From JBQTJJ01 sp052387235 (GTDB lineage: Bacteria; Actinomycetota; Acidimicrobiia; Acidimicrobiales; GCA-2861595): 12,089 bases of DNA. A model generated the notes under the pieces. It ran no database searches. It had not been told where the DNA came from and saw only the letters and a list, made by a program, of their open reading frames with translations. Below are positions 6,741 to 12,089 of the stretch, one piece after another. Numbering within the stretch: the first letter of the stretch is position 1; each line of letters opens with the position of its first letter. The translations under genes and the position numbers were made by a program. The stretch is taken from assembly GCA_052387235.1 (NCBI GenBank), contig JBQTJJ010000041.1, forward strand, positions 1 through 12,089. Direction: 5' to 3'.

Positions 6741-7658
6741 GAGGAGCGAGCGGGCCAGGCCGTCGAGGATGTCGGCCTCGGACACCAGGCACTCGGCCAG
6801 GTCGAAGTGGCGCATGATCGTCACCAGGATCACGGCGCCGCCCACGATGACGTCGGCCCTCGCCTCCTCCAGCCCCGGGTTGTGGACCCGGTCGGCCCTG
6901 GCCTCGGTGGCGAGAGTGCGGAACACGTCCTCGGCCGCCTCCCGGGTGAGCACGAAGTGGTGGATGCGCTCCGGGTCGTAGGCGGGGAGGCCGATCTCCA
7001 CCGCCGCCATGGTGGTGACGGTGCCGGCCAGGCCCACCAGCCGCCTCGCCGTCCGCACCGCCGGCACCTCGCGGGCGACGTCCTCCAGGTGGGCGTGCAC
7101 CACCGAGACGGCCTGCGACAGCTCCAGCGGCGACGGCGGGTCGTGGTGGAGGTACTTCTCGGTCAGCCGCACGCAGCCCACGTCCACCGAGCACACGCCG
7201 GCCGGCTCCTCCGTCCCCACCACGAACTCGGTGGAGCCCCCGCCGATGTCCACCACCAGGAAGGGGCCGTCGGCCGGGTCGAGCTCGGCGGTGGCGCCGG
7301 CGAACGACAGCCGGCCCTCCTCGCCACCGTCCAGCAGCTCGGGCCGCGCCCCCACCGCCGCCTCGGCCGCGTCGAGGAAGTCGGACCGGTTCTCGCTGTC
7401 GCGCACGGCCGAGGTCGCCACCACCCTGACCCGCTCCACCCCGTGGGTGTCGAGGACGGCCCGGTACTCGCGCAGGGCGGCCAGGGTGCGCTCGATGGCT
7501 GCCGCGTCCAGCCGGCGGGTGGCGTCGACGCCCTGGCCCAGGCGGGTGATGGTCATGCGCCGCTCGAGCGGGCGGGGGCCGCCGTCGCTCACCAGCAGGC
7601 GGGTGGAGTTGGTGCCGCAATCGACGGCGGCGACCGGGCGCCCGCCGGTGCGGGTCAC
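6729..7658 (-). CDS. ppx: Exopolyphosphatase / pppGpp phosphohydrolase (Ppx/GppA family)
   Basis: A 309-residue short-type Ppx/GppA protein of the ASKHA ATPase fold. It is predicted to remove phosphate from polyphosphate chain ends or from pppGpp in the cytoplasm. Motifs in order are the phosphate-1 loop VAAVDCGTNSTRLLV near residues 9-23, ATSAVRDSENRSDFL, the phosphate-2 loop LVVDIGGGSTEFVVG and GLAGTVTTMAA. The C-terminus EADILDGLARSLL is also usual. Actinobacterial short forms lack the C-terminal HD domain of long E. coli-type enzymes, and so does this one. The GTG start at 7658 overlaps the TGA of the DUF501 gene as GTGA, implying translational coupling. The DUF501-ppx order is conserved in actinobacteria (Rv1025-Rv1026 in Mycobacterium tuberculosis). 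Whether polyphosphate or pppGpp is preferred cannot be read from sequence. Confidence 0.9.
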   Translation of the reverse strand: MTRTGGRPVAAVDCGTNSTRLLVSDGGPRPLERRMTITRLGQGVDATRRLDAAAIERTLAALREYRAVLDTHGVERVRVVATSAVRDSENRSDFLDAAEAAVGARPELLDGGEEGRLSFAGATAELDPADGPFLVVDIGGGSTEFVVGTEEPAGVCSVDVGCVRLTEKYLHHDPPSPLELSQAVSVVHAHLEDVAREVPAVRTARRLVGLAGTVTTMAAVEIGLPAYDPERIHHFVLTREAAEDVFRTLATEARADRVHNPGLEEARADVIVGGAVILVTIMRHFDLAECLVSEADILDGLARSLLVPR

Positions 7659-8227
7659 GGCTGCTCCCCCAGGCGACTGGTGTCCTTCTCTGTCGCCGCC
7701 CTGCGGCGAGGCGTCCGACCTGCTCGTTTGCCGCAAGCTGCAGCCGTGTCGTCCTGGTCGGACGCCGATGCCGGGCTTGGAGACCAGTCCCCCAGCCGCT
7801 CGGCCACCCAGCGCCCCACCGGGTCGTCGCCGCCGGCCAGGAACCAGGCGTAGTGGGCGTGCAGGCACTTGACGCCCACGCGGGTCCCGGCCACGCCGCC
7901 GCCGGGCCGGGGGCCGGCGTGGCCGGCAGGGAGGGCGGCGTCCCGCTCGGCCGCGTAGCGGCGGTGGGCGTCGGCCAGCTCGGCCGGGTCGACGGCCGCC
8001 TCGGCCTCCCGCACCCCGCCGGCCGCCTCCAGCCGGGACACGGCCTCGCGCTCGGCGCCGGCCACCAGCCAGTACCGGGTGGGCATCGGCGTCCCGTCGG
8101 CCAGGAGGGGGGCGTTGCGGATCACCACCGGCTCCCCGGCGGCGTCCCGCACCACCACCTCGTAGTCGGCCCGGGGGGCCCGGCCCAGCAGGGCCTCGAC
8201 CCGGTCGTGGTCGGTGGTGGGGTGCAT
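7655..8227 (-). CDS. DUF501 family protein with a 41-residue in-frame insertion
   Basis: A 190-residue protein of the DUF501 family, function unknown. Typical parts are the N-terminal VEALLGRAPR, the middle IRNAPLLADGTPMPTRYWLV and SRLEAAGGVREAE, and the C-terminal GTRVGVKCLHAHYAWFLAGGDDPVG. ATG at 8227 is chosen because homology begins within a few residues; an in-frame start at 8299 would add 24 residues unlike the family. Residues 145-185 (LGDWSPSPASASDQDD to KDTSR) come from the palindromic element and its duplicated target. Removing them gives a 149-residue protein ending VAERLGEQP. The tail is polar and Arg-rich and probably disordered. The stop overlaps the ppx start as GTGA, a coupling the insertion has kept. 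Mycobacterial Rv1025 is the corresponding gene. Confidence 0.85.
   Translation of the reverse strand: MHPTTDHDRVEALLGRAPRADYEVVVRDAAGEPVVIRNAPLLADGTPMPTRYWLVAGAEREAVSRLEAAGGVREAEAAVDPAELADAHRRYAAERDAALPAGHAGPRPGGGVAGTRVGVKCLHAHYAWFLAGGDDPVGRWVAERLGDWSPSPASASDQDDTAAACGKRAGRTPRRRAATEKDTSRLGEQP
7673..7787 (+). mobile_element. Palindromic MITE-like element, copy 2, inside the DUF501 gene
   Basis: A 115-bp copy in the same orientation as the one at 3723-3838, differing at about nine positions plus one missing T (GTGTCGTCC here, GTGTTCGTCC there). It is flanked by its own 8-bp direct repeat TCCCCCAG (7665-7672 and 7788-7795). That repeat differs from the flank of copy 1 but is identical on both sides, as in a target-site duplication. 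The inner pair GGCGTCCGACC (7710-7720) and GGTCGGACGCC is intact. The outer arm has one mismatch (GGTGTCC against GGAGACC). Element plus one duplication is 123 bp, so 41 codons are added in frame to the minus-strand DUF501 gene. Confidence 0.75.
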
Positions 8228-8238
8228 CGGCGGTCCCG

Positions 8239-8244
8239 ACGCTA
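8239..8244 (-). promoter_or_regulatory. Weak candidate -10 box for DUF501-ppx
   Basis: TAGCGT on the minus strand lies 11 bases before the ATG at 8227. It fits TANNNT, and the intergenic position between divergent genes supports a promoter here, but no -35 box is evident. Confidence 0.25.
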
Positions 8245-8303
8245 GCGGCTCCCGAGCGCCGGAACCGCCCCCCGGGTGCGCGGTCCTTATTGCGCACATG
8301 GCG

Positions 8304-8309
8304 TAAGAT
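8304..8309 (+). promoter_or_regulatory. Candidate -10 box for the 8351 operon
   Basis: TAAGAT is a good actinobacterial -10 hexamer in an unusually A/T-containing patch (8287-8309). It would give a leader of about 35 bases before the ATG at 8351. No clear -35 match with standard spacing is seen. Confidence 0.4.
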
Positions 8310-8350
8310 CGGGGCCGGTCACGTCCGCCTCACCCGCACGGGACACGCCC

Positions 8351-8704
8351 ATGAGAGAGCCCCGCAAGACGATCGAAGGCCTTGCCGCCGAGATGCACGT
8401 CTCCGTCGACGCCGCCATCGACGGGCTCGCCTACGAGCTCAGGACCATCCGCTCCCACCTTCCGTCCCACGGGGCGTCGGGCGAGCTCACCCCCGGCACG
8501 CCGGGCGGCTGGAATGCGGCCCAGTACGCCTACGACGAGGCCCTGGTGGTGGCGGCCAACCTGATGGGGCTGCCCAGCGCCCCCCCGCCCGACCTGTTCA
8601 TGGGGACCCGCCTGCTGACCCACCTGGAGCGGGCCCGCCTCGAGCGGGGCCTGGCCGACTACGGCGTCGACCTGCGCCCGCCGCTCCAGCTCGGCCACGG
8701 CTGA
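8351..8704 (+). CDS. Small protein of unknown function
   Basis: A 117-residue protein that I do not recognise. It starts MREPRKTIEGLAAEMHVSVD, followed by AAIDGLAYELRTIRSHLP. The N-terminal half looks helical and amphipathic, reminiscent of a small regulator or partner protein, but no DNA-binding motif can be named. A Gly/Pro-rich break (GELTPGTPGGWN) is followed by a second helical part (AAQYAYDEALVVAANLMGL, then LLTHLERARLERGLADYGVDL). There are no cysteines, signal peptide or membrane segment. ATG at 8351 is preferred over an in-frame GTG-type upstream start at 8276 because the 25 extra residues are low-complexity and overlap the promoter-like TAAGAT. The ferredoxin gene follows after 22 bases, so the two are probably cotranscribed. 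Confidence 0.6.
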   Translation: MREPRKTIEGLAAEMHVSVDAAIDGLAYELRTIRSHLPSHGASGELTPGTPGGWNAAQYAYDEALVVAANLMGLPSAPPPDLFMGTRLLTHLERARLERGLADYGVDLRPPLQLGHG

Positions 8705-8726
8705 CCCCTCCTCGGCGGGCCCCGTC

Positions 8727-8930
8727 GTGACGCTCCACATCCGCGTGGAACGTGCCCGCTGCATCGGCTCGAAGTGCTGTACCCACACCGCTCCCGGCGT
8801 GTTCGCGCTCGACGCCGAGCGCATCGCGGTGGTCGTCGACCCCGCCGGCGCCTCCGCCCACCAGGTGCGGCTGGCGGCCGAGGACTGCCCCACCGGCGCC
8901 ATCACCGTCACCGACCCGGGCGACGGGTGA
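8727..8930 (+). CDS. [3Fe-4S]-type small ferredoxin
   Basis: A 67-residue ferredoxin of the single-cluster kind that often serves cytochrome P450s in actinobacteria. The motif is C12-x5-C18 (RCIGSKCCTHTAPGVF) and C54-P in AAEDCPTGAI. The middle ligand position of a [4Fe-4S] cluster is Ser15 instead of Cys, which points to a [3Fe-4S] cluster. Cys17, next to Cys18, is an extra cysteine not normal at that place and might alter cluster type or redox behaviour. The GTG start at 8727 gives MTLHIRVERARC, the standard N-terminus for the family. The stop overlaps the next start as GTGA. No P450 or reductase gene is in the window, so the electron partner is unknown. Confidence 0.88.
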   Translation: MTLHIRVERARCIGSKCCTHTAPGVFALDAERIAVVVDPAGASAHQVRLAAEDCPTGAITVTDPGDG

Positions 8931-10096
8931 GGGCGCCGGCCGGCGCCGGCCTGGCCCTCCTGCTCGTCCTGCTGGCCGGGAGCGCCCCGGCCCAGGGCCA
9001 GCTGCTGCCCACCACCACGACCACCACGGCGGCGCCGGCGCCCACAACGGCTGCGCCGGCGCCCACCACCGCGCCCGGGCCCATCCCCACCATCACCGTG
9101 GTCACCAGCCCCACCACCGCCCCGCGGCCGACGACGACCACCACCACCCCCGGGGCCGCCGCCCCCACGGTGCCCACCGCCGCCCCCCCGTCGTCGGAGG
9201 CTCCCACCACCGCACCGCCGGTCACCGCTCCGCCCCCGCCCGTGCGGGTGGAGAAGGCCCGCTACCCGTGGGGTCCGATCCTGGTGACCATCTTCACCCT
9301 GGGCGGCGCGCTGGCGTTCCTCGTGGGCCCGTGGATCGTCCGCCGGGTCCGGGAGGCCCGGGCGATGGCCGCCCCCGCGGGGTCCGGAGCAGCCGGCCCG
9401 GCCGGGCCGGGGGAGCCGGGGGGGCCGGCCGGCGACGCCCCGACGCGACGCGGGCCGGCCGGCGACGCCCCGACGCGACGGGTGCCGCTGGCGCGCCCGG
9501 TACCGTCCAGGCGGCCGGCGGCCGGCGTGCCCCCGGTCCAGCCCGGCGCTGCGGGCGCCGACGCGTCGGGCACCGGACCGGTGCCGGCCGTCCTGGCCGC
9601 CGCTAACCGGATCAAGCGCCGGCTCCTCCCGGGCTCCGCGGCCACGCCGGACCGGCCGGCGTCCAAGGCGCCAGAACACCCGGAGAAGCCCGGTGGCGCG
9701 AAGGAGCGGCCGGGTGGCACGCCGGAGCGGCCCGCGTCCAGGTCGCCCGGTCAGCCGGCTCGGCCGGCGGATGCGGGGAAGTCGCCGGTGGCAAAGCCGA
9801 AGCGCCCGACGCCGAAGGCCCCGACCCGTCCGGGCCGCGGTGGGAAACCGTCGGCGGGGTCAGAACGCCCGACTCCCAAGGCGCCGGCCCGGCCCGACAA
9901 GCCGGCGCCCGACGACGAGCCCCTGCCGCGCGGCGCCCCCGTGGGCCGGGTCCCCGACGGTGACGAGCCGGCCGGCTTCACCCTGTTCGGCCGGCGCCGC
10001 ACGGACGCCGACGGCGGCGACCGTCCCGCCCCTGCGCCCGGGTCCCAGGGTCCGAGGTCACTCCGCAAGCGGCGGAACCCGGGTCCGCCGGCGTGA
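8927..10096 (+). CDS. Single-pass membrane protein with Thr/Pro-rich extracellular segment
   Basis: A 389-residue protein of low complexity with a clear architecture. Residues 1-24 are a signal peptide (MRAPAGAGLALLLVLLAGSA, then PAQG). Residues 28-106 are very rich in Thr, Pro and Ala with runs such as TTTTTT and PTTAPRPTTTTTT. A transmembrane helix lies near 116-138 (WGPILVTIFTLGGALAFLVG), followed by RRVREAR as the cytoplasmic stop. Residues from about 145 to 389 are Pro/Ala/Arg/Lys-rich and probably disordered, with repeats such as RPTPKAPTRP and RPTPKAPARP and a basic end. It resembles O-glycosylated stalk proteins, but no catalytic domain is visible. GTG at 8927 overlaps the ferredoxin TGA, and its own TGA overlaps the next GTG (10093-10096), so the three genes look coupled. 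No family is recognised; homologues may align poorly because of composition. Confidence 0.75.
   Translation: MRAPAGAGLALLLVLLAGSAPAQGQLLPTTTTTTAAPAPTTAAPAPTTAPGPIPTITVVTSPTTAPRPTTTTTTPGAAAPTVPTAAPPSSEAPTTAPPVTAPPPPVRVEKARYPWGPILVTIFTLGGALAFLVGPWIVRRVREARAMAAPAGSGAAGPAGPGEPGGPAGDAPTRRGPAGDAPTRRVPLARPVPSRRPAAGVPPVQPGAAGADASGTGPVPAVLAAANRIKRRLLPGSAATPDRPASKAPEHPEKPGGAKERPGGTPERPASRSPGQPARPADAGKSPVAKPKRPTPKAPTRPGRGGKPSAGSERPTPKAPARPDKPAPDDEPLPRGAPVGRVPDGDEPAGFTLFGRRRTDADGGDRPAPAPGSQGPRSLRKRRNPGPPA
9421..9480 (+). repeat. Two tandem 30-bp units
   Basis: Bases 9421-9450 and 9451-9480 are identical except for the first base. Each encodes the ten residues GPAGDAPTRR (the first copy follows GEPG), in the cytoplasmic low-complexity tail of the Thr/Pro-rich membrane protein. 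A perfect multiple of three, it is probably a slippage duplication. Confidence 0.85.
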
Positions 10097-11895
10097 TCGC
10101 GGTGACCGACGGAGTGCTCGTCGCTGCATGGCCGTTGGTCCTGGCAGTCGCGCTCGCTGTGTTCCTGGTCCCCGGCCTGCTGGGAGCGGCTGCGTTGGCC
10201 CGGCGCGACATCGTGCCCGAAGCGGCCGTGCTCCTCACCGCCATAGCCGTCTCGTCGGCGCTCGGCTACGCCGTCTTCTGGCTGTACCTGGGTGACGAGC
10301 GGGTCGGCAGAACGGTCTCGATAGGCGTGTGCGTGGCCAGCGCCGCCGCCCTCGTCGGGCGGGGCACGGTGCGGTCGCTATGGCGCGTCGTGATGTCCCC
10401 GGCGGTCAGCGTCCCGCTGGCCCTGTTGTTCCTGATCGCCCTGTCCTACAACGGGCTGCTCATCTCCCAGGGCTCTCACGCCTCGGTCGAGCAGCGCGCC
10501 AACGTGCAACTTACGAGCGGCGTGGGCCTCCCGGTCGACAACGACCTGCCCCGTCTCTTCGCCGACCACGTGTACGAGGGGACGGATCCGCGCGAGCTGT
10601 ACGGCGACTGGCGGAGCAGCGACCGCCCGCCTCTCCAGACGGGCGTCGTCCTGGTCCAGCTCCCGGTTGCGGCCGCCTTCGGCATCGAGAAGCTGCACTA
10701 CCAGCTGCTGGCCTCGGTGCTCCAGTGCTCCTGGGTCGCCGCCATCTGGGCCCTGTGCGCCGTCAGCGGGTTCCACCGGAGGGCTACCGCCCTGGCCCTG
10801 ACGGTCGCCGCGTGCTCCGGCTTCTTCCTCGTGAACTCCCTCTACGTGTGGCCGAAGCTGTTCGCGGCGTCGCTGGTCCTGCTCGGCTACGTCCTGCTCG
10901 TCGACCGGCGCCCCTCGTGGCCGGCTGCCTCTATGGCCGCACTCGCCATCGGCCTCGGCCTCCTGGCCCACGCCGGCGTCGTCTTCACCCTCGTACCGGT
11001 CGCCGCGGTCGTGGTGGTCCGCCGCACCCGGCCGCCACTCGTGCCGGCGCTGGCCGGGGCCGCGGTGATGATCGTGATGCTCGGCCCGTGGTGGTCCTAC
11101 GCCCGGTTCTACGACCCGCCGGGGAATCGCCTGGCGAAATGGCACCTCGCCGGAGTCATGCCGATCGACGACCGCTCGTTCAGCCGGACGCTGATCGACT
11201 CCTACGGGGCCATCGAGCCCTCCGAGATCGTCCGCAACAAGGTGGAGAACCTCGCCTACGTGGTCCGGCCCATGCCGCGGTGGTCCGAGTTGCGCCAGCG
11301 CGGCGTCGAGCCGATCCGCGACCACGAGTTCTTCGTCATCTCCTGGGCCCTCGGTCCCCTCAACGCAGGGTGGCTCGCCCTCGCCGCCGGACTCTTCCTC
11401 CATCGGCGCAAGGCCCCCGCACAGTGGCGAGGAGCGGTCCACATGCTCGGAGTCGCCCTGCTGGCGATCCTGGTGTGGGCCCTCATGATGTTCGGGCCCG
11501 GGACGACGCAGATCCACCAGGGGTCGTACGCCACCATGATCCTGCTCTGGGTTGGACTGGCCGGGGTGGTGGGCACATGGCCGCGGTGGTGCTCCGCTGC
11601 CCTGGCCGTGGTGCAGCTCGGCTACTTCATGGCGGTATGGGTGCGCAATCTCCCCGGTCCGGACGGACCGGTCCACCTCGGGGACGCCGCCGTCGCCGGC
11701 GTTGCGGGTCTGCTGGCACTGGCGATGCTCTGGCGCGTCGCTACGTCAGATCCGCCGGCGCAGGTCGAGCCCGTGGCGCCCGGGCCGGAAGAGGCGGACC
11801 CACCCGCCCACAGCGAGGCTCTCGTCCCGAGCCGCCGCACGGCCGGGGACGCCGATGCCGGCGACCGCCCCGACGATCCCGCCACTCCCGAGTAA
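10093..11895 (+). CDS. Multi-spanning membrane protein, candidate GT-C glycosyltransferase
   Basis: A 600-residue integral membrane protein with about 13-15 hydrophobic segments between residues 12 and 550 and a polar Pro/Glu-rich C-terminal tail. The loop after the fourth segment holds DNDLPRLFADHVYEG (149-163) and YGDWRSSDRPPLQTG (170-184). Acidic residues in an early outer loop followed by DRPP recall GT-C transferases that use polyprenyl-phosphate sugars. A second large loop (333-410) separates the two membrane halves. The GT-C call is an inference from topology and these motifs. An uncharacterised transporter or polymerase cannot be excluded. GTG at 10093 overlaps the preceding TGA as GTGA. 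Rare A/T-rich codons such as ATA occur here more than in neighbouring genes, perhaps a sign of different origin. The stop codon lies inside a long inverted repeat. Confidence 0.65.
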   Translation: MIAVTDGVLVAAWPLVLAVALAVFLVPGLLGAAALARRDIVPEAAVLLTAIAVSSALGYAVFWLYLGDERVGRTVSIGVCVASAAALVGRGTVRSLWRVVMSPAVSVPLALLFLIALSYNGLLISQGSHASVEQRANVQLTSGVGLPVDNDLPRLFADHVYEGTDPRELYGDWRSSDRPPLQTGVVLVQLPVAAAFGIEKLHYQLLASVLQCSWVAAIWALCAVSGFHRRATALALTVAACSGFFLVNSLYVWPKLFAASLVLLGYVLLVDRRPSWPAASMAALAIGLGLLAHAGVVFTLVPVAAVVVVRRTRPPLVPALAGAAVMIVMLGPWWSYARFYDPPGNRLAKWHLAGVMPIDDRSFSRTLIDSYGAIEPSEIVRNKVENLAYVVRPMPRWSELRQRGVEPIRDHEFFVISWALGPLNAGWLALAAGLFLHRRKAPAQWRGAVHMLGVALLAILVWALMMFGPGTTQIHQGSYATMILLWVGLAGVVGTWPRWCSAALAVVQLGYFMAVWVRNLPGPDGPVHLGDAAVAGVAGLLALAMLWRVATSDPPAQVEPVAPGPEEADPPAHSEALVPSRRTAGDADAGDRPDDPATPE

Positions 11896-11931
11896 ATAGC
11901 TCGCCAATTTGGCGAGCTATTTACTCGGGAG
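11885..11931. terminator. Perfect 23-bp inverted repeat, probable terminator
   Basis: Bases 11885-11907 and 11909-11931 are exact reverse complements around the single T at 11908. The core is AGCTCGCCAA T TTGGCGAGCT, and the arms continue outward through AGTAAAT and CTCCCG. The TAA stop of the membrane protein (11893-11895) is in the left arm. As RNA it forms a very stable hairpin. No U-tract follows, which is common for actinobacterial terminators. It is strikingly A/T-rich compared with its surroundings. It may also protect the mRNA 3' end. Confidence 0.6.
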
Positions 11932-11981
11932 CGAGGCGGGGCGACGGGAACCAGCGCCGGCGCCCGCCACGTCCAACCCAC

Positions 11982-12089
11982 ATGCGCAAGATCCTCGCCC
12001 TCGTCCCCGGTGTGGGCATCGCCCTCGCCGCCGCCTTCCTCACCGCCGGACCGGCCGCCGCCTGCGGGGGCCTGGTCGCTCCCAACGGC
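11982..12089 (+). CDS. Secreted protein, DUF2330-like (N-terminus only)
   Basis: Only the first 36 codons are in the window and the frame is open to the last base. MRKILALVPGVGIALAAAFL is a signal peptide, with likely cleavage near AGPAAA before CGGLVAPNG. The mature start ACGGLVAPNG resembles DUF2330 family proteins, which are exported and of unknown role; this rests on a short match from memory. The cysteine is not preceded by a good lipobox. The gene lies 86 bases after the membrane protein and beyond its terminator-like hairpin, so it probably has its own promoter, though no clear box is seen. Confidence 0.6.
   Translation, partial: MRKILALVPGVGIALAAAFLTAGPAAACGGLVAPNG

Noticed and set aside
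6729..8297. 522-codon minus-strand frame fusing upstream sequence to ppx
   Set aside because: The upstream part is the DUF501 gene and the element read in the wrong frame. Ppx homology starts at the GTG at 7658.
8276..8350. Longer N-terminus for the small unknown protein
   Set aside because: The extra 25 residues lack the character of the rest and run over the TAAGAT box. ATG at 8351 is a better start.
8236..8350. RNA gene or riboswitch in the divergent spacer
   Set aside because: Only promoter-like boxes are visible. No tRNA-like or known riboswitch structure could be recognised.
10378..11676. 432-codon open frame on the minus strand
   Set aside because: It is antisense to the membrane protein, which has coherent membrane segments. 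The antisense translation is low-complexity.

Overview
This is a very GC-rich window with long spurious open frames on the opposite strands of real genes. It looks like chromosomal DNA of a high-GC actinobacterium. The adjacent DUF501-Ppx/GppA pair, the TANNNT-type -10 boxes close to start codons, and a secreted protein with GYWLVASDGG-type repeats (which from memory are common in Acidimicrobiia) make an acidimicrobial host the best guess. No taxonomic search was possible.

Layout. (1) 1-980, minus strand: 5' part of a family 2 glycosyltransferase that runs off the left edge. It is transcribed divergently from the next gene, and both starts have a TACGNT box so close that leaderless transcripts are likely. 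(2) 1064-3722, plus: a secreted fusion of a six-unit repeat domain with a PQQ-type glucose/sorbosone dehydrogenase domain, then a CooC-like P-loop ATPase. (3) 3856-6718, plus: the tldD and tldE/pmbA protease pair, overlapping by 8 bases. (4) 6729-8227, minus: DUF501 and ppx, coupled by a GTGA overlap and convergent with tldE. (5) 8351-11895, plus: a small unknown protein, a [3Fe-4S]-type ferredoxin, a Thr/Pro-rich single-pass membrane protein and a large multi-spanning membrane protein (candidate GT-C transferase). The last three are joined by GTGA overlaps. This run ends in a perfect 23-bp inverted repeat. (6) 11982-end: start of a secreted DUF2330-like protein.

The most unusual feature is a 115-116 bp palindromic element present twice in the same orientation (3723-3838 and 7673-7787). 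The copies differ at about nine positions plus a 1-base gap. Each is flanked by its own 8-bp direct repeat (TCTCCTAG and TCCCCCAG), as expected of target-site duplications, so it looks like a non-autonomous mobile element. Copy 1 separates the CooC-like gene from tldD. Its left duplication contains the stop codon, and removing the insertion restores a 9-base gap. Copy 2 lies inside the DUF501 gene. Element plus duplication is 123 bp, so it adds exactly 41 in-frame codons without a stop and keeps the GTGA coupling to ppx. This resembles the protein-coding palindromic elements known from Rickettsia and deserves a genome-wide survey.

The genes do not form one evident pathway. They look like several short housekeeping and envelope operons.
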